This document shows positions 1 to 6,832 of a stretch of DNA of 9,020 nucleotides, one piece after another. Position numbers and translations under genes: made by a program. The stretch is from Betaproteobacteria bacterium (lineage in GTDB: Bacteria; Pseudomonadota; Gammaproteobacteria; Burkholderiales; Burkholderiaceae_C). Position 1 is the first letter of the stretch. Each line of letters begins with the position of its first letter. Under the pieces are notes generated by a model that searched no databases, had not been told where the DNA came from, and worked only from the letters and a program-made list of their open reading frames with translations. The DNA is taken from the NCBI GenBank assembly GCA_009918225.1, contig RGEP01000062.1:1-9020 (forward strand). Reading direction: 5' to 3'.

Positions 1-204
1 CTGGCCGGCGATTTGGGGTTGGTCGTCGCTGTTGAGCTTGGCCAGCTTGAAGCGCCCGGCATAGGCCACTTCCAGCTTTTCCAGCATGGGGCCCAGGGTG
101 CGGCAGGGCCCGCACCAGGGGGCCCAAATGTCCAAGAGCACGGGTTGCTGGGCCGAGCCCTGGATGAGCTCGGCTTCGAAGTTCTGCAGGGTGATGTCGA
201 TCAT
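1..204 (-). CDS. Thioredoxin-fold protein, N-terminal part (probable CnoX/YbbN-type), cut by window edge
   Basis: The reverse strand encodes 68 residues from an ATG at 204-202 and runs open to base 1, so only the N-terminal half of a thioredoxin domain is present. Visible in the sequence are the beta-strand stretch VLLDIWAPWCGPCR and the redox motif C31-G-P-C34, with both cysteines intact, followed by LGPMLEKLE and KLNSDDQP. There is no signal peptide, so the protein is cytoplasmic. The start MIDITLQNFEAELI, with an acidic helix before the first core strand, resembles the larger thioredoxin-TPR proteins (CnoX/YbbN, holdase co-chaperones of GroEL and DnaK) more than classical TrxA. This cannot be settled because any C-terminal TPR region lies outside the window. 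The gene is divergent from purE. No clear Shine-Dalgarno precedes the ATG, and the frame upstream offers no better start. The thioredoxin fold is near certain; the CnoX assignment is inference. Confidence 0.85.
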   Translation of the reverse strand, partial: MIDITLQNFEAELIQGSAQQPVLLDIWAPWCGPCRTLGPMLEKLEVAYAGRFKLAKLNSDDQPQIAGQ

Positions 205-268
205 GCGTGCGCGCCAATGGGGAGGACCCCACCTAAAATCGCTGTTTAGCCATCTTTCGGAGACGCCG
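205..268. promoter_or_regulatory. Divergent intergenic region between thioredoxin-fold gene and purE
   Basis: This 64-bp gap must carry the promoters of both divergent genes unless these lie inside the coding regions. On the plus strand, TAAAAT at 234-239 matches five of six bases of a sigma-70 -10 box, but the sequence 16-18 bp upstream (around 210-217) is GC-rich and does not resemble TTGACA. A short hairpin-forming inverted repeat, TGGGG-AGGA-CCCCA, lies at 218-231 just before it. No PurR-like operator is recognisable. The promoter reading is weak. Confidence 0.35.
259..262 (+). promoter_or_regulatory. Ribosome binding site deciding the purE start
   Basis: GGAG ends 6 nt before a GTG codon at 269. 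The reading frame is open back to an ATG at 86, but that stretch is antisense to the thioredoxin-fold gene and encodes nothing PurE-like. This site plus homology places the purE start at the GTG. Confidence 0.7.
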
Positions 269-766
269 GTGTCGAACGCCTCAGCCGTGGTGGGCGTGGT
301 GATGGGGTCCAGCAGCGACTGGGAAACCCTTCAGCAAGCCACCGCCATTCTCGCCGAGTTCGGCGTACCCTTTGAGGCCCGTGTGGTCTCGGCCCACCGC
401 ATGCCCGATGAGATGTTCGACTATGCGAAGTCGGCGCGCGCTCGCGGGCTGAAGGCCATCATCGCCGGTGCGGGGGGCGCAGCCCACCTGCCGGGCATGC
501 TCGCGGCCAAGACCACGGTTCCCGTCTTGGGTGTGCCGGTGGCCAGCCGCCACCTGCAGGGCGTCGACTCGCTGCACTCCATCGTGCAGATGCCCAAGGG
601 CATCCCAGTGGCCACCTTTGCGATCGGCGCAGCAGGCGCTGCCAATGCAGCTTTGTTTGCGGTGGCGATGTTGGCCCAAGACGATGCAGCCCTGTTGGCC
701 CAGTTGGAGGCTTATCGTCATCGACAGACCGAGGCGGCGCGGGCGATGACGGAGCAACTGAAGTGA
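269..766 (+). CDS. purE: N5-carboxyaminoimidazole ribonucleotide mutase PurE (class I)
   Basis: PurE moves the carboxyl group of N5-CAIR to carbon 4, giving CAIR, in the de novo purine pathway; it takes over the product of PurK. From the GTG at 269 the protein has 165 residues, the usual size for class I PurE. The class motifs are all present: VMGSSSDW at 11-18 (phosphate and ribose binding), VSAHRMPD at 40-47 with the conserved His43, and GAGGAAHLPGM at 67-77. PVLGVPV, GVDSLHSIVQMPKG and the IGAAGAANAAL helix follow. An adjacent purK supports the class I (bacterial mutase) reading over the class II AIR carboxylase. The stop codon overlaps the purK start by 4 nt, which suggests translational coupling. 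The GTG start is preceded by GGAG with a 6-nt gap. The protein is soluble and cytoplasmic, and nothing is missing. Confidence 0.97.
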   Translation: MSNASAVVGVVMGSSSDWETLQQATAILAEFGVPFEARVVSAHRMPDEMFDYAKSARARGLKAIIAGAGGAAHLPGMLAAKTTVPVLGVPVASRHLQGVDSLHSIVQMPKGIPVATFAIGAAGAANAALFAVAMLAQDDAALLAQLEAYRHRQTEAARAMTEQLK

Positions 767-1950
767 GCCGACGCACCGTATTGCCCGGGACCACCTCGGC
801 CGATGGGCGGCCGGCCACCTTGGGGGTGATGGGTGGGGGGCAGCTGGGCCGCATGTTTGTGCAGGCGGCCCAACGCATGGGCTACCTCACCGCTGTGCTC
901 GACCCCGACCCCACAAGCCCTGCAGGGCTGGTTTCTCCGTATCACATCCAGGCCGATTATTTGGATGAGCAAGGCTTGGCGCAGCTGATGCAGCGCAGCT
1001 CGGCGATCACCACCGAGTTCGAAAACGTGCCGGCCGCTGCATTGGTCACGCTGGGCTCGCAACGGCCGGTGGCGCCCAGTGCCGATGCGGTGGCCATCTG
1101 CCAAGACCGCGCCATGGAGAAGGCGCACTTCAAGCTCAGTGGGGTGCCGTGCGCACCCCATGCCGTGATCACCACCGCTGAGCAGCTGCAGGCGGTGGGC
1201 GAAGACCTCTTGCCCGGCATCCTGAAGACGGCGCGCCTGGGTTATGACGGCAAGGGGCAGATTCGGGTGAACACCCGTAGCGAATTGGCCGCGGCCTGGA
1301 ACGAACTCCAACAGGCCGCCTGTGTCCTGGAGGCCTTGCTGCCCCTGGACCGGGAGATCAGTGTGGTGCTGGCGCGCAATGCGCAGGGCGATGTGGTGAG
1401 CTTTCCGGTGCAGGAAAACCTGCACCGCCAAGGGATCTTGGCCGTGACACAGGTGCCGGCCCCCCATGTGCCGGAGCCGGTTCAACAGCAGGCGCTGGCC
1501 GCAGCCCATGCGCTGGCGGCTTCGATGGGCTATGTGGGCGTCTTGTGCGTGGAGTTCTTCGTGCTGAAGGACGGCCGTCTGGTGGCCAACGAGATGGCCC
1601 CGCGGCCGCACAACTCGGGCCACTACACGGTTGATGCCTGCGACGTGTCGCAGTTCGATCTGCAGGTGCGCACCTTGGCCGGCTTGCCCTTGGTGCAGCC
1701 CAGCCTGCTGGCGCCGGCCGTGATGCTCAACCTGTTGGGCGATGTGTGGTTCGATGAGGCAGGAGCGGCCCGCACGCCGCCTTGGGCTGCCGTGCTGGCC
1801 TTGCCCGGGGTGCACCTGCACCTGTACGGCAAGCTCAGCGCACGCCGTGGCCGCAAGATGGGCCACTTGACCGTGACTGCGGCCACCTCCGCCCAGGCCC
1901 GTGAAGTGGCCCTTCAGGCCTGCGCCCTCCTGGGCATGCCCGGCTTCTGA
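763..1950 (+). CDS. purK: 5-(carboxyamino)imidazole ribonucleotide synthase PurK
   Basis: PurK is an ATP-grasp enzyme that carboxylates AIR with bicarbonate and ATP to give N5-CAIR, the PurE substrate. The 395-residue product has the family's order of motifs. A GGGQLGRM nucleotide-fold loop lies at 24-31, followed by LDPDPTSPAG, then TTEFENVP. Next come ICQDRAMEK, the ATP-binding KTARLGYDGKGQ segment and PVQENLHRQGIL. The catalytic stretch NEMAPRPHNSGHYT starts at residue 276, followed by CDVSQFDLQ and APAVMLNLLGD. The start is a GTG inside GTGA, where the last A belongs to the purE stop codon. GGAG at 751-754 lies 8 nt before it, inside the end of purE. The first 18 residues before the conserved core look like a variable extension. 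The gene forms an operon with purE, and the next gene begins 21 nt after its stop. Confidence 0.97.
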   Translation: MSRRTVLPGTTSADGRPATLGVMGGGQLGRMFVQAAQRMGYLTAVLDPDPTSPAGLVSPYHIQADYLDEQGLAQLMQRSSAITTEFENVPAAALVTLGSQRPVAPSADAVAICQDRAMEKAHFKLSGVPCAPHAVITTAEQLQAVGEDLLPGILKTARLGYDGKGQIRVNTRSELAAAWNELQQAACVLEALLPLDREISVVLARNAQGDVVSFPVQENLHRQGILAVTQVPAPHVPEPVQQQALAAAHALAASMGYVGVLCVEFFVLKDGRLVANEMAPRPHNSGHYTVDACDVSQFDLQVRTLAGLPLVQPSLLAPAVMLNLLGDVWFDEAGAARTPPWAAVLALPGVHLHLYGKLSARRGRKMGHLTVTAATSAQAREVALQACALLGMPGF

Positions 1951-1971
1951 AGGCGCGGCCACGTTCAGCCC

Positions 1972-2955
1972 ATGCCACTTGCCGAAGTCAACACGGTGGA
2001 CGTCGACGCTGCTGCCCGCACCTTGGCTGCGGGGGGGCTGGTGGCCTTTCCCACGGAAACGGTGTACGGCCTGGGGGCAAGGGCCGACGATGATGCGGCC
2101 GTGGCGCGCATCTATGCCGCCAAAGGGCGCCCTGCCGATCACCCCTTGATCGTGCACGTCTTGGACGAGGCTGGCGCCCGTGCATTCGCGCGTGACATCC
2201 CAGACGTGGCCTTGGCCCTGATGGGCGCATTTTGGCCCGGCCCGGTGACGGTGATCGTGCCGCGGCGCCCCGGTGTGGCCACGGCCTGTGCCGGCGGGCA
2301 GGACAGCATTGGCCTGCGCTGCCCCGCCCACCCGATGGCCAGGTCCTTGCTGCAGCGGGCTTTGGCACTTGGCGTGCCGGGCGTGGCCGCGCCCAGTGCC
2401 AACCGGTTTGGGCGCGTGAGCCCCACCACGGCCGGGCATGTGCACCAGGAGTTTGGTCCGGGCATGGCCGTCTTGGATGGAGGCGCCTGTGAAGCGGGTA
2501 TTGAATCGGCCATCGTGGATTGCACCCGTGGCCGTCCGGTGCTGTTGCGGCCCGGGACCGTGGAGCGCAGCGCCTTGGAGCAGGCCTGTGGCCAGGCGGT
2601 GGGCGACCGTGACGCGGCCGCGCCGCGCGCATCGGGCACCTTGGCCTCTCATTACGCGCCGATGGCGCGGGTACGCCTGGTAGCGGCCCAAGACCTGGCC
2701 CATGCGGGTCCAGGCCATGGGCAGGCGCTGGCGCTATATTCAAAGGCTTGCCCCCCGCAGGCTGAACGCCTTGGCGTGCTGTGGCGCGCCATGCCCAGCA
2801 GTCCGCAGGCCGTCGCGCACGAGTTGTTTGCGGTCTTGCGTGAGCTGGATGATCGGCTGGCGCACCGTGGCGGTGGTGAAATATGGGTTGAGGAGCCCCC
2901 GCAGGGCCCCGAATGGGAAGGCGTGCGGGACCGCTTGAGCCGCGCGGCCGCCTGA
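1972..2955 (+). CDS. L-threonylcarbamoyladenylate synthase, Sua5 type
   Basis: The enzyme joins threonine, bicarbonate and ATP into threonylcarbamoyl-AMP, the donor for the t6A37 modification of ANN-decoding tRNAs. At 327 residues it is the long Sua5 form and not the short, roughly 190-residue TsaC/YrdC. The YrdC-like domain (about residues 1-200) shows GGLVAFPTETVYGLG at 21-35, the K51-G-R53 motif in AAKGRPADHPL, SIGLRCPAHP, the S142-A-N144 motif in APSANRFGRVSPTT, and LLRPGTVE. A Sua5 C-terminal domain follows the linker motif ASGTLASHYAP and runs to the end. The ATG lies 21 nt after the purK stop with only a weak upstream purine stretch, so it is probably read from the purEK transcript. 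The gene could be named tsaC or sua5/ywlC; I leave the symbol blank because usage differs. The t6A partner gene tsaB lies at 6833. Confidence 0.95.
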   Translation: MPLAEVNTVDVDAAARTLAAGGLVAFPTETVYGLGARADDDAAVARIYAAKGRPADHPLIVHVLDEAGARAFARDIPDVALALMGAFWPGPVTVIVPRRPGVATACAGGQDSIGLRCPAHPMARSLLQRALALGVPGVAAPSANRFGRVSPTTAGHVHQEFGPGMAVLDGGACEAGIESAIVDCTRGRPVLLRPGTVERSALEQACGQAVGDRDAAAPRASGTLASHYAPMARVRLVAAQDLAHAGPGHGQALALYSKACPPQAERLGVLWRAMPSSPQAVAHELFAVLRELDDRLAHRGGGEIWVEEPPQGPEWEGVRDRLSRAAA

Positions 2956-3004
2956 CGGTGAGCGCGGCGGAACTGAAATGGGGCCGGGACCAACCGGCCG
3001 GTTT

Positions 3005-3008
3005 GGAG
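3005..3008 (+). promoter_or_regulatory. Ribosome binding site deciding the start of the first lipoprotein gene
   Basis: GGAG lies 5 nt before the ATG at 3014 and 8 nt before the ATG at 3017. It favours these over the in-frame ATG at 2978, which would add a proline- and glycine-rich stretch in front of the signal peptide and has no such site. Confidence 0.65.
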
Positions 3009-3013
3009 CAGGG

Positions 3014-4000
3014 ATGATGTCTTCAGGTGTGGCAGGTGTGTTGCGTGGGTGCTCGCGCCTGCTGGCGTGGCTGGGTGCTGCCGCAGCGGCCCTGGTGGTG
3101 GCGGCTTGCGGCGGTGCGTCGGGTGCCATTGAGCCCTTCAAACCGGAACGCCTGATGGTCATGGGCGATGAGCTCAGCGTGATCTTGCCTGATGGGCGGA
3201 AGTACGGGATCAATGCCTACGTAGCGGGCTCGTCTACCCTGGACTGCGCCACCCATGCTGTTTGGGTACAAAACGTGGCCACGGTGTTTGGCCTGACCTT
3301 TGCGCAGTGCAACCCCAATGCGGTGGCCTCGCCCGATGCCCAGATATACGCCCAGGTCGGGGCCAAGGCCTCTGCCGTTGGCGCGCAAATCGACCGTGCC
3401 TTGGCTGGTGGGGCCTTTGCAGAAAAGCAGATGGTTACGATGTACTTCGGCCTGAACGATGTGCTGGAGTTGTATGCGCAGTACCCCGCGCGCACGCAGG
3501 ACGCGCTCAAGGCCGAGGCCCGCGACCGCGGTGTAGCCCTGGGCCAGCAAGTCAACCGGGTGGCCCGCGCGGGCCCGGCCGTGCTGTTGGTGACGGCGCC
3601 CGATTTGGGCCTGGCTCCTTTCGGCGCGGCTGAAACCGCCGCCAAGCCCGAGCCTGCGGGCGCCATCACCCGGGCCATGTTCCTGTCCCAGCTCACCGAT
3701 GCCTTCAATGCGGGACTGCGGGTGACCATCATCAACGATGGCCGGCTGATCGGCTTGGTGTCGTCCGACCAAATGGTGCGCGACATCCAGCCGCCCTTCA
3801 ACAGCTTCTACGGGTTTACCGATCTCGCCACCCCGATGTGCCTGCCCACGGCACAGCCACCGGATTGCGGCACCGACACCCTGGTCACCGGTGCCGACAC
3901 CACCACCTGGGGCTATGCCACCGACAAGCTGTTCGGCCCGGCCCTGCAATCGCGCCTGGGCCAAATCGCGGCGTCCCGCGCGGTGCGCAACCCCTTCTGA
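3014..4000 (+). CDS. SGNH/GDSL-family lipoprotein lacking catalytic Ser and His (probable pseudoenzyme)
   Basis: Starting at 3014 the product has 328 residues; starting at 3017, one fewer. Residues 1-31 are a lipoprotein signal peptide with lipobox V-A-A-C32, so the mature protein is probably lipid-anchored and exported. The mature part follows the SGNH hydrolase plan: a beta-strand leading into block I at 51-54, block III FGLND (G146-L-N148-D149), and TAPDLGLAP in place of the usual MPD-x-x-x-TP. Block I, however, reads G-D-E53-L, so the nucleophilic serine is glutamate (GAG at 3170-3172). The C-terminal segment that should hold DxxH reads D295-T-T-T, and the only histidine in the whole protein is H81, far from that site. 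Ordinary ester hydrolysis therefore looks impossible. Four cysteines (78, 99, 276, 285) may form disulfides. The gene begins 58 nt after the sua5-type gene and lies upstream of an intact paralogue at 4167. Fold assignment is fairly sure; its role is unknown. Confidence 0.8.
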   Translation: MMSSGVAGVLRGCSRLLAWLGAAAAALVVAACGGASGAIEPFKPERLMVMGDELSVILPDGRKYGINAYVAGSSTLDCATHAVWVQNVATVFGLTFAQCNPNAVASPDAQIYAQVGAKASAVGAQIDRALAGGAFAEKQMVTMYFGLNDVLELYAQYPARTQDALKAEARDRGVALGQQVNRVARAGPAVLLVTAPDLGLAPFGAAETAAKPEPAGAITRAMFLSQLTDAFNAGLRVTIINDGRLIGLVSSDQMVRDIQPPFNSFYGFTDLATPMCLPTAQPPDCGTDTLVTGADTTTWGYATDKLFGPALQSRLGQIAASRAVRNPF

Positions 4001-4166
4001 GCACCCGGCAACCGGCCCAAACCACGAAACCCCGCAGCCCATGGCGCGTAGGCGCCCCAGGGGCTGTGTCGCCGGCTGCCGTCAGCGGGTAAGCCCTCAG
4101 TCGTGGGGTCTATGGCCCTGCGTACAGTCACGTCCACTTGTGACATTTCCGTGACCGGAGGCAAAT
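4001..4166 (+). promoter_or_regulatory. Intergenic region between the two GDSL lipoprotein genes
   Basis: This 166-bp gap contains small GC-rich inverted repeats: GGCGC-GTAG-GCGCC just after 4040, followed directly by GCCCC-A-GGGGC. No run of T follows, so a classical intrinsic terminator is not supported. Near the second gene, GTCAC (4127-4131), GTGAC (4140-4144) and GTGAC (4151-4155) form one inverted and one direct repeat; the two GTGAC copies are 11 bp apart. A strong Shine-Dalgarno GGAGG at 4157-4161 precedes the ATG by 5 nt. No convincing -35/-10 pair is visible, but the length of the gap would allow the second gene its own promoter. Confidence 0.4.
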
Positions 4167-5300
4167 ATGCGATTCTTCAAGTCGGGCCTGGTGGCCTTGG
4201 CATCGGCGGCCTTGTTGGCCGCTTGCGGTGGTGGCTCGAGCGGTCCTTCGATCAGCTCGGTGGTGGTGTTCGGCGACAGCTTGGCCGACGTTGGCACCTT
4301 CGGGATCAAGTTCACGGTTCAAAAGGCGGGTGACCCCAAGGGCTATCCGCTGTGGACGCAGCTGGTGGCCGATGCTGCGGGCGTGTCGGGCGCGGCGCAG
4401 TGCAACGCCTACACGTCCACCGGTACCGGCTTTGCCGCCAGCAGCAACTCGGCTTGCACCAACTACGCCATCGGCGGCGGCCGCATCGTGACCGGTGCAG
4501 CCCAGGGTGGCTCGGCCAGCCCCTTGCGGGTGGGCACGCAAATGGCGGCGGCTGCGGCCAGCCGTTTCAGCAATGCCCTGGTGCTGATCGACGGGGGTGG
4601 CAATGACGCGGCTGATCTGGCAGGGGCCTACTTGGGCGCTGCTTCGGGCGCTGCGGGTGCGGCTGCTTACCAGGCCTTCCTGGGCCAGCAGCTCAGTGCT
4701 TCGGCGCTGGGTGCCCTGAGCCCCACCACGGCCGGCTTTGCCGAGCGCGCGGCAGGGGCCTACATGGTGGCCTTGGCGGATACCTTCTACAGCGACATCC
4801 GCACCCAGGTGCTTGACCGTGGCGCGAAAAACGTGGCCGTGCTGAACATGCCCGACATCACCATCACGCCGCGCTTCAAGGCGGTCTTGGCGGGTGTTTC
4901 GGCCAGCGCCGGTGCGGCAGCGGGGGCGCAAGTGCAGGCGGGCATCCGCGCCTGGGTCACGGCCTTCAATGACCGTTTGCGCACCCTCGTGGCCAACGAT
5001 CCGCGCGTGATCATCATCGACTTCAACGGCACCTTCACCCAACAGGTGAATTCGCCTGCGTCCTTCGGGCTGAGCAACTCGGCCGACACCGCCTGCCCGA
5101 TCACCGGGCGTGACAGCCAAGGCTTGCCGAGCTACACCTTCCCCACCTGTACCGATGCCGCGCTGGATGCCACCCCAGGGCGCACCGCAGGCTGGTGGAA
5201 GACGTGGCTGTTCTCTGACAGCTTCCACCCCACTCCCTATGGCCATCAGATGATGGGCGACATCGTGATCAGGGCGGTGCGCGCGGCGGGCTGGATCTAA
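4167..5300 (+). CDS. GDSL-family (SGNH) esterase/lipase, predicted lipoprotein
   Basis: The 377-residue product begins with a short lipoprotein signal peptide ending in the lipobox L-A-A-C20, so it is probably anchored in the cell envelope. The mature protein carries a full SGNH catalytic set. Block I is VVFGDSLADVG with nucleophile Ser38. Block II is NYAIGGG with oxyanion Gly103/104, block III is GGGND with Asn146, and the MPD-x-x-x-TP element is also present. Block V is DSFHPTPYGH with Asp351 and His354. Related enzymes hydrolyse carboxylic esters of lipids or of acylated sugars; the substrate cannot be read from the sequence. Alanine-rich stretches lie between blocks III and V. Four non-lipobox cysteines (79, 97, 310, 328) are placed much as in the upstream paralogue. 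The start has a strong GGAGG 5 nt upstream. The last 32 bp overlap the convergent dacB gene. Confidence 0.93.
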   Translation: MRFFKSGLVALASAALLAACGGGSSGPSISSVVVFGDSLADVGTFGIKFTVQKAGDPKGYPLWTQLVADAAGVSGAAQCNAYTSTGTGFAASSNSACTNYAIGGGRIVTGAAQGGSASPLRVGTQMAAAAASRFSNALVLIDGGGNDAADLAGAYLGAASGAAGAAAYQAFLGQQLSASALGALSPTTAGFAERAAGAYMVALADTFYSDIRTQVLDRGAKNVAVLNMPDITITPRFKAVLAGVSASAGAAAGAQVQAGIRAWVTAFNDRLRTLVANDPRVIIIDFNGTFTQQVNSPASFGLSNSADTACPITGRDSQGLPSYTFPTCTDAALDATPGRTAGWWKTWLFSDSFHPTPYGHQMMGDIVIRAVRAAGWI

Positions 5301-6780
5301 GCACGCCTGCCCCTTCGTCTTGGATGGCCCATTGCACCAGGGCCTCCAAGGCGGGGCGGGCCGCCTGGGCCTGCTCGTGTTGAATGAGCACGACCAAGAC
5401 CCACCGTTGGCCGCTGCGCCCGAGCACATAGCCTGCGGCGGCCACCACATCGCGCAGCGAGCCGGTTTTCAAGTGGGCCCTGCCCGCTGAGGCCTGCAGG
5501 CGCCGCAAGGTGCCATCGGGGGCGCCGGCCACGGGCAGCGAGGCCATCAGTTCAGGCAACACGGGGCTGGCCCAGGCCCGTTTCAACAGCGCGGCGACCT
5601 GCTCAGCCGTCAAGCGCTGCTCGCGGCTGAGCCCCGAGCCGTTTTCGATTCGCAAACCGCTCGCACCGCCCAGATGGTGTTGCGCCCACTGTTGCAGGGC
5701 TGCGCGGGCATCTTCGGCCCCCACGGTGGGCGGCTCGCGCCCGGGTGCGCTGGCCTGCTGCGCGGCCCAGCTCAACGCCAATTGCTGGGCCATGGTGTTG
5801 TTGCTGAACTTGTTGATGTCGCGCACCACGTCGGCCAGGGTCGGGGAAGCCCACTCAAAGCTTGGGGCCCGGGCGGGGGCGGGACCTTCACGCACGCTGC
5901 CGCTGAGCAAGCCGCCCATGCCCAACCACAGGGCCTGCAGCAAGCGGCTGTCGTAGCTGGCCGGGTCGGCATAGGCCAGCGGCCACTGTTGGGTACCGCA
6001 GGCCAAGGGGTAACGCCCCAGCCAGCGCACCCGGTTCGGGTCTTGAAACTGGCCTTTGAGTTGGCCGCGCCAGTCGTCACAAGGTCCGGTGGCCAAGGGC
6101 ACGGACGCCTCAACCCGAACGCCTTGCAAGGCGGGCTCGGCCACCACGCGGGCCAAGCCCCGCGCGACATCGGGCACAAAGTGATAGATGACGGTTCGCT
6201 GGTTGAGCATGAGGGCCCGGGCCTGCACGTTGTAGGGGCGCAGCGATTCGCCATCGAAATCCCCTGGCGCCACCAGCGGCGCTTGGAAGGCCGATTGGTC
6301 GAGCACGATGTCCCCGCGGATCTCGCGCACACCCAGGTTGCGGATGCGCTGCAGCAGGGCCCAAAGCCGCTCGAGGGTGAGCTTGGGGTCGCCCGTGCCC
6401 TTGATGTGCAGGTGCCCTTGCAACACCCCGTCGGGCCCTGGTTGGTCGATGGGGCCATCCAGCCAAACCGGTGTTTGCCAGGTCCAGGACGGCCCCAGGG
6501 TCTCCAGGGCCGCCGTGGTGGTGAGCAGCTTGACCACCGAAGCGGGGTTCATCGGCTGTTGGGCGTTCCAGCGCAGGCGCACCTGTTCGCCTCGCGGGTC
6601 TTCCACCACCACGGCCAGGGCTTGGGGCGGTACCTTGGCGCGCTGCAAGGCCTGCAGCACAGGGGCGGGCAGTGAGGAGGCGAACGCGGCAGGCGCGCTG
6701 CTCAGACACAGGAGCACAGCACAAAGGGGCAACAGCAGCCTGTGGCCAGGGGTCGGTGCAGATCGGGCTTTGGAGCGCAT
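5269..6780 (-). CDS. dacB: D-alanyl-D-alanine carboxypeptidase/endopeptidase, PBP4 family
   Basis: PBP4 (peptidase family S13) removes the terminal D-Ala of peptidoglycan pentapeptides and cuts D-Ala-mDAP cross-links in the periplasm. The 503-residue product starts with a cleavable signal peptide (charged N-terminus, a leucine-rich core at about 15-27, likely cleavage after A-F-A34). The three penicillin-binding motifs are in the usual order: S81-V-V-K84 in MNPASVVKLL, S326-N-N328 in NKFSNNTMAQQL, and K438-T-G440 in AHLKTGSL. The long insert between the first two motifs, with HIKGTGDPKLT and GDIVLDQSAF, is typical of class C PBPs. The ATG at 6780 is the only sensible start: an in-frame stop lies at 6822-6820, and no Shine-Dalgarno is seen. 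The C-terminal tail (GVLRSSPPRAPP) is encoded over the end of the convergent GDSL gene. The gene diverges from tsaB. Confidence 0.96.
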   Translation of the reverse strand: MRSKARSAPTPGHRLLLPLCAVLLCLSSAPAAFASSLPAPVLQALQRAKVPPQALAVVVEDPRGEQVRLRWNAQQPMNPASVVKLLTTTAALETLGPSWTWQTPVWLDGPIDQPGPDGVLQGHLHIKGTGDPKLTLERLWALLQRIRNLGVREIRGDIVLDQSAFQAPLVAPGDFDGESLRPYNVQARALMLNQRTVIYHFVPDVARGLARVVAEPALQGVRVEASVPLATGPCDDWRGQLKGQFQDPNRVRWLGRYPLACGTQQWPLAYADPASYDSRLLQALWLGMGGLLSGSVREGPAPARAPSFEWASPTLADVVRDINKFSNNTMAQQLALSWAAQQASAPGREPPTVGAEDARAALQQWAQHHLGGASGLRIENGSGLSREQRLTAEQVAALLKRAWASPVLPELMASLPVAGAPDGTLRRLQASAGRAHLKTGSLRDVVAAAGYVLGRSGQRWVLVVLIQHEQAQAARPALEALVQWAIQDEGAGVLRSSPPRAPP

Positions 6781-6832
6781 GGGCTGATATTCGCACGCTT
6801 GGGGCTGCAGGCGCCTGTCCTACACTGATCAG
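6781..6832. promoter_or_regulatory. 52-bp divergent promoter region between dacB and tsaB
   Basis: Both neighbouring genes start outward from this gap, and neither has a Shine-Dalgarno sequence. On the plus strand TTGGGG (6799-6804) and TACACT (6821-6826), 16 bp apart, form a plausible weak sigma-70 promoter. Its predicted transcription start would fall at about the A of the tsaB ATG, which suggests a leaderless message. A perfect 10-bp palindrome CAGGCGCCTG (6808-6817) sits between the two boxes, and an 8-bp palindrome CTGATCAG (6825-6832) abuts the ATG. On the minus strand only a poor -10-like GAATAT (6792-6787) is seen. Promoter positions are inference. Confidence 0.45.

Noticed and set aside
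86..268. N-terminal extension of purE from the ATG at 86
   Set aside because: This stretch is antisense to the thioredoxin-fold gene, and family length and the Shine-Dalgarno both point to the GTG at 269.
718..2718. 666-codon open frame on the minus strand opposite purK and the sua5-type gene
   Set aside because: It is antisense to two clearly identified enzymes. High GC with biased third positions keeps antisense frames open, and its translation is rich in His, Arg and Gly without any recognisable domain.
2978..3013. Earlier ATG start for the first lipoprotein gene
   Set aside because: It would put a Pro/Gly-rich stretch before the signal peptide and lacks a ribosome binding site, while GGAG at 3005-3008 serves the ATG pair at 3014/3017.
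4040..4066. Possible intrinsic terminator after the first lipoprotein gene
   Set aside because: Short GC inverted repeats are present, but no T-run follows either of them.
4128..5450. 440-codon open frame on the minus strand opposite the second GDSL gene
   Set aside because: The plus-strand frame has a signal peptide and complete catalytic blocks, whereas the antisense product is arginine- and glycine-rich without motifs.
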